64,000 nucleotides of DNA from JAOUEA01 sp039933515 (GCA_039933515.1 JBDTNY010000129.1:23953-87952), one strand, 5' to 3'; shown: positions 8,591-17,766, counted from the stretch's first letter. Program-made: numbers and translations. The notes: generated by a model not told the origin, from the letters alone.

Positions 8591-9756
8591 GCGAGAGGCC
8601 GCGCCGGCGCTGGCCCCGCCGGCTCCTGACCGGGGTGCTCGCGTTCATCGTGCTGTTCTATGCCGGCGGGGGGCTGTACTTCTCGCAGGTGATCGACGAA
8701 CGCGCGCTCGACGGAGCAGCCCTGCGCAAGACCCTCGACCCTCGATACGACCTCGTGGTGCGTGACGTGGCGGGCGAGGCGATCACGATCACCCCCGACG
8801 GCGAACACGGGTCGCTCACGCAGGAGGGCGTCTTCGGCCTGCGGTGGGAGGGAGGTTACGGTCAGGTGAGCACGATCCTCGGCACCGACGGTGACGCGGT
8901 CATCCGCCGGTTCCTGCTGATCTCAGGCGGACCACCGAGCGACGGCACGCCGGCCCAGCTGGAGGTCCGAGCATGGCCCGATCCGGAGTCGGCCGGGCTC
9001 GCCTCGCAAGACGTGACCGTGCCCGGGCCGCTGGGCAAGTACCCGGCCTGGTTCGTGCCGAGCCATCGCGACACCTGGGTGATCGACGTACACGGGAACT
9101 CGATGTCGCGGCTGGACGGCCTGCGCTTGGTTCCCATCACGGTCGGCGCCGGGTTCCCAACCCTCGTTCCGACCTACCGGAACGACGTGGGGGCGCCCGA
9201 GGACCCGAGTGGCAAGCTCCGCTACGGCCTTACCGAATGGCACGACCTCGAGTCGGCGGTGCGCTACGCGCTCCACCAGGGGGCAACCGACGTGGTGCTC
9301 GCCGGCTACTCGATGGGCGGCGGCGTGGTGATGGCGTTCCTGGAGCGCTCGCAGCTCCGCGATGCCGTTCGCGGGGTGATCCTGGACGCCCCGATGCTCG
9401 ACTTCTCGGCGACGGTCGACGACAACGCGTCGCGCGAAGAGGTCGCACCGGGCGTGCCTCTCCCCTCCTCGCTCACCGCCGTGGCGAAGCAGATCGCGGC
9501 GTGGCGGTTCGGGATCGAGTGGGATCAGCTGAACTACCTCGCGAACGGCGCGAAGCGCTACGACGTGCCGTTCCTGATCTTCCACGGGACGGCCGACACC
9601 ACGGTGCCGATCGCGACGAGCGAACGGTTCGCAGACCTTCGGCCCGACATCGTGACGCTCGTGCGATGTGCCGACGCGGAGCACATCGCCTGCTGGAACC
9701 TGGACCCGGCTGCGTACTCGTCGGCAGTCACGGGGTTCTTGCATGACGAGCTCTGA
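8587..9756 (+). CDS. membrane-anchored alpha/beta hydrolase
   Basis: A 389-residue serine hydrolase with an N-terminal membrane anchor (about residues 12-32) and an extracytoplasmic catalytic domain. The triad is readable: Ser242 in the elbow GYSMGG, Asp337 in HGTADTTVPI and His366 in DAEHIACW. Residues 40-200 are a beta-rich region with no motif I recognise. The VPSHRDTWVIDVHG segment resembles the oxyanion-hole strand. The start overlaps the pncB stop (ATGA). The substrate is unknown; carboxylester or peptidase activity are both possible for this fold. Confidence 0.88.
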   Translation: MSERPRRRWPRRLLTGVLAFIVLFYAGGGLYFSQVIDERALDGAALRKTLDPRYDLVVRDVAGEAITITPDGEHGSLTQEGVFGLRWEGGYGQVSTILGTDGDAVIRRFLLISGGPPSDGTPAQLEVRAWPDPESAGLASQDVTVPGPLGKYPAWFVPSHRDTWVIDVHGNSMSRLDGLRLVPITVGAGFPTLVPTYRNDVGAPEDPSGKLRYGLTEWHDLESAVRYALHQGATDVVLAGYSMGGGVVMAFLERSQLRDAVRGVILDAPMLDFSATVDDNASREEVAPGVPLPSSLTAVAKQIAAWRFGIEWDQLNYLANGAKRYDVPFLIFHGTADTTVPIATSERFADLRPDIVTLVRCADAEHIACWNLDPAAYSSAVTGFLHDEL

Positions 9757-9798
9757 GCCGGCTTGACGACGTGCTCGCGGCGGGCACAGGATGCCCGC

Positions 9799-10830
9799 AT
9801 GCGCAACCGAACACTCATCACCGTCCTCGCAGTCCTCGCCCTCGTCGCCTCCGTCCCGGCGTCCGCGGGCGGGGTGGTGATCATCGACCCGGTGAAGACC
9901 TCTGACAAGACCGAGTACCTGCCCGCGGCCTCGATCACGATGTCGCACTCGTACTTCGCGTGGTCACAGAGTGGGCGCAACGGAGAGCACGTGCTCCTGG
10001 AGACCGACAGCGGGGTGGGAGTTCGTATCGACGACGCCGACTACAGCTGGGTGGGCGGGTTCGCCGAGGGCGATGCCCGGCTGATCTTCCAGCTCGCGAA
10101 CCTCAGGGGCAACGCCGACTCGAACGTGAAGTTCTACGACCCCGAGCTCGACAAGATCTCTGCCGCCCCGGGCGGGATCAACACGGACGTATGGCAATGG
10201 TCGCCGACGTACGACACCGACGGCGCCAGCAAGCTCTGGATCCTTTACGGCGAGAACCACTTCGCCACCCCGACGTCGCCGTGGCGGGTCCGGGTGTGGG
10301 ACGAGGCGTCGGGTGTTCGCCGCACGCTCGCGGAAGCGACGAACCGGTGCCGGTGCATCTTCCCCGGGACGATCGCGTACCCCTTCGCCTCGTGGTCGAA
10401 GGGAGATCCCGGGAACGTGTTCGTGTACGACCTCGGCACCGACGTCCGCACGAGGCTCGCGCTGCCGGGAGATCGCGATGAGCACGCGATCACGGTGACC
10501 GCCGACGGGACGGCGTACGTCGCTCAGGACGGTGGCGCCTGCGGGACCAACCCGAAGCTCTATCGGGTGGCGCCCGACGGCACGCCGACGCTGATCGCCA
10601 CCCTGCCCGCGGGAACCGAGCCGTTCACGCTGAGCACGCTCGACACGGGCGCAGGGATCGACCTGTACTTCGACCGATTCGCGTGTGCGAACAGCAACTA
10701 CGACGTCTACGTGCTCCGGGGCGCCGATACGGTGGCGCGCCCGGTACGCCCGAACCGGATCGGTGGCGGCTCGCTGCCGCGCTCCGGCGGGCGCGCGCCG
10801 CTTCCTCCAGGCGCGATGCCGCCGCGCTGA
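9799..10830 (+). CDS. secreted protein of unknown function
   Basis: A 343-residue protein with a clear signal peptide: MRNRT, a hydrophobic core, then ASA before GGVVIID near residue 25. The mature part has repeated short beta-type stretches with Trp/Tyr/Asp turns (SYFAWSQSGRNG, YSWVGGFAEGD, VWQWSPTYD, YLYR-like strands). This is the look of a beta-propeller, but no blade motif is strict. Cys pairs near residues 185 and 250 could form disulfides. The last 25 residues are Pro/Arg-rich. I chose ATG 9799 because it gives a normal signal peptide and CAGGAT stands 6 nt upstream. Family not recognised. Confidence 0.8.
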   Translation: MRNRTLITVLAVLALVASVPASAGGVVIIDPVKTSDKTEYLPAASITMSHSYFAWSQSGRNGEHVLLETDSGVGVRIDDADYSWVGGFAEGDARLIFQLANLRGNADSNVKFYDPELDKISAAPGGINTDVWQWSPTYDTDGASKLWILYGENHFATPTSPWRVRVWDEASGVRRTLAEATNRCRCIFPGTIAYPFASWSKGDPGNVFVYDLGTDVRTRLALPGDRDEHAITVTADGTAYVAQDGGACGTNPKLYRVAPDGTPTLIATLPAGTEPFTLSTLDTGAGIDLYFDRFACANSNYDVYVLRGADTVARPVRPNRIGGGSLPRSGGRAPLPPGAMPPR

Positions 10831-10993
10831 GAGGCGCCCCCCCCGAGTTCGCTGAGGCGTCAGGTCGAGCCGCGCCCTGCGAGGACGTCGGTCGAGATCG
10901 ATCGCGGCAGCAGCTCCCCGTGCGTTCCAGGATGTCGGGGATCTCGACGGCCATCGAGCATCGGCACGGCGCGAAGAACCGGGACCGTTTCGC

Positions 10994-12163
10994 TCATGCT
11001 CGTTCAGCCGGCAAGCCACCGCGCGCGTCGAGGTACCGTCGGTTGAACGCCGCGATCCACTTCTCCTGGCGCGGATACATCCCGGCCGTGTAGTAACGCG
11101 AGGACACGCCTCGCTGGGCGAGCTCGCAGACGCGCCAGTCCTGCTGCGCCACCAGGTCGCGGAACTCGACGACCTCGCCCGGGTCGAACCCGTCGGCGGC
11201 GATCGTCTCGGGGCGGAAGAGGAATTCGCTGATCACGCGCGTGCGAGCCGGCGCGAGCGGCACGATCGTCACGGCGTTCACCGTCTCGGAGTGGTAGTTC
11301 AAGATCACGTTCGGGAACAGGTACACACCGTAGAAGGTGTGCGCGTCGACCTCGTCGAGTCCCGGGAGCGTGGGGAGCGTGGACAGGCCGCTCGCCGTGA
11401 ACGACGTCAGCCCGTGTCCCATGGAATTGCCGAGGAGCTGCCCGTCTTCCTCGACCTCTCCGCTCCGATAGAGCGGCACGATCTTCACGAGCTCGGGGTG
11501 CACGGTGGGGCAGTGCAGGCACTCGTGGTAGTTCTCGACCACGACCTTCCAGTTCGCTGCGACGTCGTACTCACGGCGGGCACCGACCCGGAGGTCACCG
11601 ATCGCGTACCGCGCCAGCTCCAGCGGCGAGTCGGGCTGCGTCGCGACCACCTCGCCGAGCGGCGGCGCCTGCCCGTCGAGGTTCACGAACACGAACCCCT
11701 CCCACTCGGCGAGCGCGATCGGCCAGAGCGACACCTCGCCGCGGTCGATCCCGTCGTCGAGATCCACGTTCGGCGAACCCGCGAGCCGCCCGTCCAGGGC
11801 GTAGGTCCATGCGTGGTAGGGGCACTTGATCACCGTGCGGACCGAGCCGGATCCCTCGAGCAACATCGTGCCGCGGTGTCGGCAGGTGTTCGCGAAGGCC
11901 CGAAGGATCCCGTCGGCGCCGCGGAGCACGATCGGCGTCTCGCCCGCGATCTCCGCCGTCAGGTAGTCGCCCGCATCGGGCAGCTGCTCGGCCCGCGCGA
12001 CGCACATCCACGAACCTGCGAAGACCGCCTCCCGCTCGAACGCGAAGACCTCGGGCGCGTGGTAGTCACGTCCCGGGAGCGTGGGCCAGGGAGGTCCGCC
12101 GAAAAGATCGCCATCCACGAGCGCCATCGTAGCGCCGAGCGCCGCGTCCTCGTTAGGTGTCAC
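10994..12163 (-). CDS. Rieske-type ring-hydroxylating oxygenase, alpha subunit
   Basis: Catalytic subunit of an aromatic-ring or alkylamine oxygenase, 389 residues. The Rieske [2Fe-2S] site is complete: Cys94-x-His96 (CRHRG) and Cys114-x2-His117 (CPYHAW). The mononuclear iron site is in ENYHECLHCPTVHPE, with His217 and His222 as ligands. No beta subunit, ferredoxin or reductase is adjacent, so this is probably a one-component-type terminal oxygenase served by a reductase elsewhere. The GTG start overlaps the upstream flavoprotein gene by 11 bp and has GGAG about 10 nt before it; ATG 12127 is an alternative. The substrate is not inferable. Confidence 0.9.
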   Translation of the reverse strand: MTPNEDAALGATMALVDGDLFGGPPWPTLPGRDYHAPEVFAFEREAVFAGSWMCVARAEQLPDAGDYLTAEIAGETPIVLRGADGILRAFANTCRHRGTMLLEGSGSVRTVIKCPYHAWTYALDGRLAGSPNVDLDDGIDRGEVSLWPIALAEWEGFVFVNLDGQAPPLGEVVATQPDSPLELARYAIGDLRVGARREYDVAANWKVVVENYHECLHCPTVHPELVKIVPLYRSGEVEEDGQLLGNSMGHGLTSFTASGLSTLPTLPGLDEVDAHTFYGVYLFPNVILNYHSETVNAVTIVPLAPARTRVISEFLFRPETIAADGFDPGEVVEFRDLVAQQDWRVCELAQRGVSSRYYTAGMYPRQEKWIAAFNRRYLDARGGLPAERA

Positions 12164-13193
12164 GGCGTGCGATCTCCTCGCGGACCGCGGGCGCCACCAC
12201 CGTGCCGAGCAGCTCGATCGCGTGCAGGAGCTGCTCGTGCGGGATCGAGCCGACGCTGAACTGGATCATGAACCGGTCGTGCTCGAAGATATCGTGCTGG
12301 AACAAGATCTTCTCGACCACTTGGTCGGGTGTGCCCACGAAGTTGGCGCCGCGCAGGGTGGTCGAGGCGACGTAGTCCTCGAGCTTCATCGGCTGCCAGC
12401 CGCGCTCGCGCCCGATCCGGTTCATCACCGTCGAGACCGAGGGCCACGAGATCTCGATCGCCTCTTGGGTCGTGTCCGCGATGAACCCGTGCGAGTTGAT
12501 GCTCACCGCCGGCAGCGGATCGTGGCCGGCCTGCGCCGCGGCGTCGCGGTGGAGCTGCGCGAAAGGCGCGAACCGCTCGGGCATCCCGCCGATGATCGCG
12601 ATCGCCATGGGCAGGCCCAGCGTCCCCGCGCGGAACGCCGACTCCGGCGCGCCGCCCACCGCGACCCAGATCGGGAGCTGGTCCTGCACCGGCCGGGGGT
12701 AGACCCCAAGATCGACGAGCGGTGCGCGGAACCGGCCCTGCCAGGTGATGCGCTCGGACTCCCGGAGCTGCATCAGCAGCCGGAGCTTCTCGTCGAAGAG
12801 GTCGTCGTAATCGTGCAGGTCATAGCCGAAGAGCGGGAACGACTCGGTGAACGAGCCCCGGCCGGCCATGATCTCGGCGCGCCCGTTCGAGAGCAGGTCG
12901 ACCTGCGCGAAGTCCTGGAACACGCGGACCGGGTCGTCGGAGCTGATCACCGAGACCGCACTCGTGAGGCGGATGCGCTCGGTTCGGGCGGCCGCCGCAG
13001 CCAGCACGACCGCAGGTGACGAGACCACGAAGTCGGGCCGGTGATGCTCGCCGATCCCGAAGACGTCGAGCCCGAGTCGATCGGCGAGCTCGATCTCTTC
13101 CATCAGATCGCTCATCCGCCGGGCAGCGTCGATCTCCTCGCCCGTGACCGGGTCCGGACCGCGCTCGACGAAGGTGTAGATGCCGATCTCCAT
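12153..13193 (-). CDS. LLM-class flavin-dependent oxidoreductase
   Basis: A 346-residue bacterial-luciferase-like enzyme using reduced FMN or F420. Family marks are the N-terminal MEIGIYTF strand, FGIGEHHRPDF near residue 50, the run RLTSAVSVISSDDPVRVFQDFA, and the RAEIMAGRGSFTESFPLFGYDL region that binds the flavin. It is first in a two-gene unit with the Rieske oxygenase and could oxidise the same compound or supply reducing power; that link is inferred from position. ATG 13193 was chosen because TAAGCT stands 8 nt upstream; a longer frame would start without promoter or ribosome binding site. Confidence 0.92.
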   Translation of the reverse strand: MEIGIYTFVERGPDPVTGEEIDAARRMSDLMEEIELADRLGLDVFGIGEHHRPDFVVSSPAVVLAAAAARTERIRLTSAVSVISSDDPVRVFQDFAQVDLLSNGRAEIMAGRGSFTESFPLFGYDLHDYDDLFDEKLRLLMQLRESERITWQGRFRAPLVDLGVYPRPVQDQLPIWVAVGGAPESAFRAGTLGLPMAIAIIGGMPERFAPFAQLHRDAAAQAGHDPLPAVSINSHGFIADTTQEAIEISWPSVSTVMNRIGRERGWQPMKLEDYVASTTLRGANFVGTPDQVVEKILFQHDIFEHDRFMIQFSVGSIPHEQLLHAIELLGTVVAPAVREEIARRDT

Positions 13194-13200
13194 GGCCACC

Positions 13201-13207
13201 GAGCTTA
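13201..13207 (-). promoter_or_regulatory. -10 element of the LLM flavoprotein/Rieske unit
   Basis: TAAGCT on the minus strand ends 8 nt before ATG 13193, with no purine-rich ribosome binding site between. It matches the TAnnnT-N6-9-start pattern seen throughout the window and implies a leaderless message. Confidence 0.6.
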
Positions 13208-13255
13208 CGAGCGCCCGGCCCGAGCGCCGAACGCTCGCCGGCCGGCCAAGATCGA

Positions 13256-14824
13256 CTACGCGCGCGCGCCGACGTCGAGCCACAGGACCCCGAGGTCGGG
13301 ATCGGCGATCACGCTCTCGATCGTGCCGCCCGCCCGGTAGACGGGCGTGACTTCCTCGGTGAGGGGATCGATCCGGTAGACGGTGCCGTCATCGTCGCCC
13401 ACCCACACGGCGTCGAATCCCGCGACCATCGAGGTCGGTGCCGACCCCACCTGGACCGAGGTCGACGATCCCAGTGGGGTCACGGTGCCGGCGGACCGAT
13501 CCAAGATCCAGAGGTCGCTGCCCGCGAATGCGATCTCGTCGACGCTCCCAGACTCGTGGATCGGCTGATCTGCCCGACCGGTCTCGGGATCGAACCGGAC
13601 GATCTCCCCGGCGTACGAATCGAACCCCCAGACGGCCCCGTCGCCCACGGCGAGCCCGTCGAGTTGACCGTCCGTGAGTTGCCACGCACGGGTGGCACCT
13701 GGGTCGCTCGGATCCACCCGGACGAGTCGCCCGTCGGTCATCGACACCCATACCGCGCCGTTGCCTACCACGAGATCCGACTCGTGCCCCCATTGTCCCG
13801 CGCCACCTGCGGCGATCCGATCCACGTAGTGGGTGAGCTCGTCGGTCGCAGGATTCGCCGTGACGACGCCGGATACCGTGGCCCACACCCGGTCGAATCC
13901 AGTGTCGATGTTGAGGTAGCCCGTGATGCCGAGGCTGATCGAGACCTGCTCCTCGTGCGCTGGATCGACGTGGACCAGGTTCGCGTTCCGCGGCAGCCAC
14001 ACCCCTCCCTGGCCCGCGGCGCCGTCCCCTTGGCCGGGAGCCCCCGAGCTCTGTTGGACCTCGATCGGGATGACCCGTTGTGGCACGCCGGTCGTCGGGT
14101 CCAGGCCAACGAGCACGGCCCGTGGCGGCCCGTCCGCGGCCGGAGCACCGCCATCGTCGCGCGTGGCCAGGACGACCGCCCCCGCGACGAGCACGACGAG
14201 CGACGCGACGAGCACGACGAGCCACCGCGAGCGCCGGCGCGAGGCTCCCGCTTCTACGATCGCGTCGCGGCGCGCGCGGGCGGCGGCGTCGTCGGTCTCG
14301 GGAGACGTGACCGGATCATCGTCGATCCGCGTCACCCGATAGAGGTGAACATCCTCGTCCAGGCCCTTGAGGTGGTGCGTCCCCGCGTCCTCGAATCCGA
14401 TGCCGGCGCCCGCCAGCAACTCCTTCACCGACGACGACACCATGACGACGCCACCCGTCGACGCGCTCATGATCCGTGCGCCCGCGTGCACGGCGATCCC
14501 GCCGGGCTTGCTGTCGACGATCTCGACCTCGCCGAAGTTCACCCCGGCGCGGATCTCGATCCCGAGTTCGCGGATCTCACGCTGCGCGGCGGCCGCGCAA
14601 CGAACGGCGTCGGCCGGCACATCGAACGTCGCGAAGAATCCATCTCCCGCCGTGTCCTGTTCGTGTCCACCGAACAGCTTGAGATGAGCGCGAACGATCC
14701 GGTGGTGGCGGGCCAGGAGTCGGAGCCACCGCGTATCGCCCAGTTCGCTGGCCACGTCGGTCGACGACACGATGTCGGTGAACAGCACCGCGGCGAGCCG
14801 CCGGTCCCCGCCTCGCTTGCTCAT
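13256..14824 (-). CDS. class III nucleotidyl-cyclase domain fused through a membrane segment to a beta-propeller
   Basis: A 522-residue protein with three parts. Residues 8-170 are a class III adenylate/guanylate cyclase domain: metal Asp17 in LFTDIVSST, metal Asp61 in AGDGFFATF, and an Arg117 segment HAGARIM. Residues 201-220 form one membrane segment. Residues 235-522 are repeated DGAVW/RVDP-type strands typical of a YncE/Vgb-like propeller, presumably outside the cell. The usual purine-selecting Lys four residues before the second metal Asp is Asp57 here, so activity or specificity may be altered. CAGACT is 6 nt before ATG 14824. A transmembrane sensor-cyclase role is inference. Confidence 0.85.
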   Translation of the reverse strand: MSKRGGDRRLAAVLFTDIVSSTDVASELGDTRWLRLLARHHRIVRAHLKLFGGHEQDTAGDGFFATFDVPADAVRCAAAAQREIRELGIEIRAGVNFGEVEIVDSKPGGIAVHAGARIMSASTGGVVMVSSSVKELLAGAGIGFEDAGTHHLKGLDEDVHLYRVTRIDDDPVTSPETDDAAARARRDAIVEAGASRRRSRWLVVLVASLVVLVAGAVVLATRDDGGAPAADGPPRAVLVGLDPTTGVPQRVIPIEVQQSSGAPGQGDGAAGQGGVWLPRNANLVHVDPAHEEQVSISLGITGYLNIDTGFDRVWATVSGVVTANPATDELTHYVDRIAAGGAGQWGHESDLVVGNGAVWVSMTDGRLVRVDPSDPGATRAWQLTDGQLDGLAVGDGAVWGFDSYAGEIVRFDPETGRADQPIHESGSVDEIAFAGSDLWILDRSAGTVTPLGSSTSVQVGSAPTSMVAGFDAVWVGDDDGTVYRIDPLTEEVTPVYRAGGTIESVIADPDLGVLWLDVGARA

Positions 14825-14873
14825 CGCGTCAGTCTGGGTTCAGCAAGGCGCGGGGGCAAGTGGCGATGCCGGA

Positions 14874-15458
14874 TCAGGCCGTGGGCAGGTACGCGGGCCG
14901 GGCGGCCTCGTACGCGGTGATCTTCTCCTCGTTCCGCAGGCTCAGGCCGATGTCGTCGAGACCTTCAAGCATGCGCCAGCGCGTGAACGGCTCCATGTCG
15001 AAGACCTCGTCGATGCCAGGCGCGCGGACCACGAGCCCGTCGAGGTCGACGACGATCCGTGTGGTCGGATCGTCGAGCACGGCGTCCATCAGCGCGCGGA
15101 CCGACTCCTCGCGGAGCTCGACGGGGAGCAGCCCGATCTTCGTGCAGTTGTTGCGGAAGATGTCGGCGAAGCTCGGGGCGATCACCGCCCTGAAGCCGGC
15201 GTCCTCGATCGCCCAGGGAGCGTGCTCACGGCTCGACCCGCACCCGAAGTTCGGCCCGGCGATCAAGACGGACGCTCCCGCGTAGCGCGGGTCGTTCATC
15301 ACGAACGAGGGATCCTTACGCCACTCGTCGAACAGGAACGGCCCGAAGCCGGAGCGTTCGACGCGCTTCAGGTACTGCGCGGGGATGATCTGGTCGGTGT
15401 CGACGTCGGACCGGTCAAGGGGCAGGGCCGTGCCCTCGATGATCGTGATCGGCTCCAT
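14874..15458 (-). CDS. leuD: 3-isopropylmalate dehydratase, small subunit
   Basis: Small subunit of the leucine-pathway isomerase that converts 2-isopropylmalate to 3-isopropylmalate together with LeuC. The 194-residue length is typical. The swivelling-domain marks are DTDQIIPAQYL near residue 20 and the substrate loop GPNFGCGSSREHA near 68-80, followed by FADIFRNNCTKIGLLPV. Its ATG overlaps the leuC stop (ATGA), so the two subunits are co-translated. Regulated with leuC by the divergent IclR protein. Confidence 0.97.
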   Translation of the reverse strand: MEPITIIEGTALPLDRSDVDTDQIIPAQYLKRVERSGFGPFLFDEWRKDPSFVMNDPRYAGASVLIAGPNFGCGSSREHAPWAIEDAGFRAVIAPSFADIFRNNCTKIGLLPVELREESVRALMDAVLDDPTTRIVVDLDGLVVRAPGIDEVFDMEPFTRWRMLEGLDDIGLSLRNEEKITAYEAARPAYLPTA

Positions 15459-16864
15459 CAGCTCAGGTCCCCTCGCAGGTCTTCTGGGGTCGCGAAGTGG
15501 CCGGCGATCGCGGTGGCTGCCGCCACCGCCGGGCTGACAAGATGGGTGCGTCCACCCTTGCCCTGACGTCCTTCGAAGTTGCGGTTGCTCGTCGAGGCGC
15601 TGCGCTCGCCCGGCGCCAGGATGTCGGGGTTCATGCCCAGGCACATCGAGCAGCCCGCGCCGCGCCATTCGAAGCCCGCCGCCTCGAACACCTTGTCGAG
15701 CCCCTCCTTCTCGGCCTGGATCTTCACCGCGACCGAGCCGGGGACGACCAGTCCGCGGATCCCGTCGGCCACCCGCCGGCCGTCGACCACCTTCGCGGCG
15801 ACGTGCAGGTCCTCCATCCGGGAATTCGTGCACGAGCCGATGAAGACCGTGTTCGGGCGTACCTCCCGGATCGGCGTACCGGGGGCGAGGTCCATGTACG
15901 CCAGCGCCCGCGCGGCGGCCTCGCGCTTTCCCGGATCGTCGAACGCGTCGGGGTCGGGTACCGCGTCGTCGATCGTGACCGACTGCGCCGGGTTGGTGCC
16001 CCAGCTCACGTACGGCTTCAGCGCGCCGGCGTCGAGCGTGACCTCGGCGTCGAACGCCGCGCCTTCGTCGGTGGGAAGCGACCGCCAGTCCTCGAGCGCG
16101 GACTCCCAGTCGGCGCCCGTCGGGGCATGCGGCCTGCCTTCCACGTAGGCGAATGTCGTGTCGTCGGGCGCGACCACGCCGGCGCGCGCCCCGCCCTCGA
16201 TCGACATGTTGCAGATCGTCATGCGGCCCTCCATCGAGAGCGCGCGGATCGCGGAGCCCCGGTACTCGATCACGTGTCCGACGCCGCCGCCGGTCCCGAT
16301 CCGGTTGATGATCGCGAGGATGATGTCCTTGGCGCTGCACCCGAGCGGCAGCCCGCCGTCGACGGTGACCGCCATCGTCTTCGCCTTCGTCTGCGGGAGG
16401 GTCTGGGTGGCGAGCACGTGCTCAACCTCACTGGTGCCGATCCCGAAGGCGAGCGCCCCGAACGCGCCGTGGGTCGAGGTATGGGAGTCGCCACAGACGA
16501 TCGTCATTCCGGGCTGCGTGTAGCCCATCTCCGGGCCGATCACGTGCACGATCCCCTGCCCCGCCGAGCCCCACGGGTAGAGCGTGACGCCGAACTCATC
16601 GGCGTTGGTTCGGAGCGCCTCCATCTGGCGAGCGCTGACTTCGTCGGTCACTGGGCCGTCGGTGGTGGGCACGTTGTGATCCATCGTCGCGACCGTGAGG
16701 TCGGGCCGCCGGACGGGACGACCGTGCAGCCGAAGACCGTCGAACGCTTGCGGGCTCGTCACCTCGTGCACCAGGTGGAGGTCGACGTAGAGCAGGTCGG
16801 GCTCGCCGTCGGCGCGATGCACGACGTGGCGTTCCCAGACCTTCTCGGCGAGCGTCTGCGGCAT
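15458..16864 (-). CDS. leuC: 3-isopropylmalate dehydratase, large subunit
   Basis: The [4Fe-4S] catalytic subunit of isopropylmalate isomerase, an aconitase homologue of 468 residues. The three cluster cysteines are in GSCTNSRMED and CSMCLGMNPD. VCGDSHTSTHGAFGALAFGIG, TMDHNVPT and SNRNFEGRQGKGGRTHL are the family landmarks. I chose ATG 16864 because AAGGAGAAGG precedes it at normal spacing; the upstream extension would cross the operator. It has a conventional short leader of about 30 nt from the TATACG element in the palindrome, unlike the leaderless genes around it. Confidence 0.97.
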   Translation of the reverse strand: MPQTLAEKVWERHVVHRADGEPDLLYVDLHLVHEVTSPQAFDGLRLHGRPVRRPDLTVATMDHNVPTTDGPVTDEVSARQMEALRTNADEFGVTLYPWGSAGQGIVHVIGPEMGYTQPGMTIVCGDSHTSTHGAFGALAFGIGTSEVEHVLATQTLPQTKAKTMAVTVDGGLPLGCSAKDIILAIINRIGTGGGVGHVIEYRGSAIRALSMEGRMTICNMSIEGGARAGVVAPDDTTFAYVEGRPHAPTGADWESALEDWRSLPTDEGAAFDAEVTLDAGALKPYVSWGTNPAQSVTIDDAVPDPDAFDDPGKREAAARALAYMDLAPGTPIREVRPNTVFIGSCTNSRMEDLHVAAKVVDGRRVADGIRGLVVPGSVAVKIQAEKEGLDKVFEAAGFEWRGAGCSMCLGMNPDILAPGERSASTSNRNFEGRQGKGGRTHLVSPAVAAATAIAGHFATPEDLRGDLS

Positions 16865-16904
16865 CGTGCCTTCTCCTTCCGAGCTCTCTGGCATCCGGCG
16901 GTTG

Positions 16905-16940
16905 TCCCGTATAGTGGAACTGTGGTACCGATATACGGGA
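16905..16940. promoter_or_regulatory. divergent leuC/iclR operator-promoter
   Basis: TCCCGTATA at 16905-16913 and TATACGGGA at 16932-16940 are perfect inverted repeats, 18 bp apart. Each arm carries TATACG reading outward, placed as the -10 of the gene on its own side: leuC (start 16864, with leader) and the IclR gene (start 16942, essentially leaderless). One regulator bound across the palindrome would therefore control both directions. Confidence 0.7.
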
Positions 16941-16941
16941 C

Positions 16942-17718
16942 ATGACCGTACCAGACGTCCCTGGAGGCGCGCCACCTCCCCTCGATACCGGGGTCGGCGT
17001 GCTCGACCGTTCCGTGGCGATCCTCGACGCCGTCGACCGTGGCGCCCGAACCCTGGCCGAGGTGGTGGCGGCGACGGGCCTGTCGCGGACCACGGCACAC
17101 CGGCTGCTGCAGGCCATGGAGCGCCACGCGCTGCTGGGCCACGATCGTGGGACGGGCTATCGGCTCGGCGCGCATCTCGCCAGGCTCTCTACCGGCTCGC
17201 TCCGCTCGATGCCCTGGCGCAAGCTCGCGCGTGGTTCCCTCACTCGGCTCGCGGCGGTCACCGGCGAGAGCGCACAGCTTTACGTGCGCGAGGGTGACGT
17301 CCGTGTCTGCGTGGAGGCGGTGGAGTCCACGAACGAGCTCCGCACGATCGTGCCGGTCGGTGCCCGGCTGCCCCTGACGGCCGGCTCCGCCGGCAAGGTC
17401 TTCCTGGCGTGGGCGTCGCCCGCCGACCGCGAACGCTTGGTCGACGGCGCGCCCGCCGTGACGCGCCGAACCCCCACGGGGGGCACGCTCATGCGAGACC
17501 TCGCGACCGTGCGGCGGCGCGGCTGGGCCTCGAGCGCCGGCGAACGGGAGGACGGCGTTGGCTCGGTGAGCGCGCCCGCGCTCGCGCCGGACGGCGAGCC
17601 GCTTGCGGTGGTATCGATCTCCGGACCGATCTCCCGCGTGGGCGGGGCTGCCGCGGGGCCGCAGCTGCTCGCGGTCCGGGCCGCCGCCCGGGAGATCGAG
17701 GCCGCCGTGCGCGCCTGA
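16942..17718 (+). CDS. IclR-family transcriptional regulator of leuCD (NdgR/LtbR type)
   Basis: A 258-residue regulator with an N-terminal winged helix (residues 17-80, recognition helix around TGLSRTTAHRLLQAM) and the IclR effector domain (residues 90-255: GESAQLYVREGD, LPLTAGSAGKVFLAW, GSVSAPALAPDGEPLAVVSISGP). In Streptomyces (NdgR) and Corynebacterium (LtbR), an IclR regulator divergent from leuCD controls leucine genes. Position and family match that pair here. It starts 2 nt after the palindrome, so it probably represses itself as well. Confidence 0.9.
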   Translation: MTVPDVPGGAPPPLDTGVGVLDRSVAILDAVDRGARTLAEVVAATGLSRTTAHRLLQAMERHALLGHDRGTGYRLGAHLARLSTGSLRSMPWRKLARGSLTRLAAVTGESAQLYVREGDVRVCVEAVESTNELRTIVPVGARLPLTAGSAGKVFLAWASPADRERLVDGAPAVTRRTPTGGTLMRDLATVRRRGWASSAGEREDGVGSVSAPALAPDGEPLAVVSISGPISRVGGAAAGPQLLAVRAAAREIEAAVRA

Positions 17719-17752
17719 TCGGGGCGGGTATACGTCCGAACCCCCGCTGCCG

Positions 17753-17758
17753 TATCCT
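17753..17758 (+). promoter_or_regulatory. -10 element of the glycosyltransferase gene
   Basis: TATCCT ends 8 nt before ATG 17767 and no ribosome binding site intervenes, matching the leaderless pattern of the window. Confidence 0.6.
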
Positions 17759-17766
17759 CGAACGGC

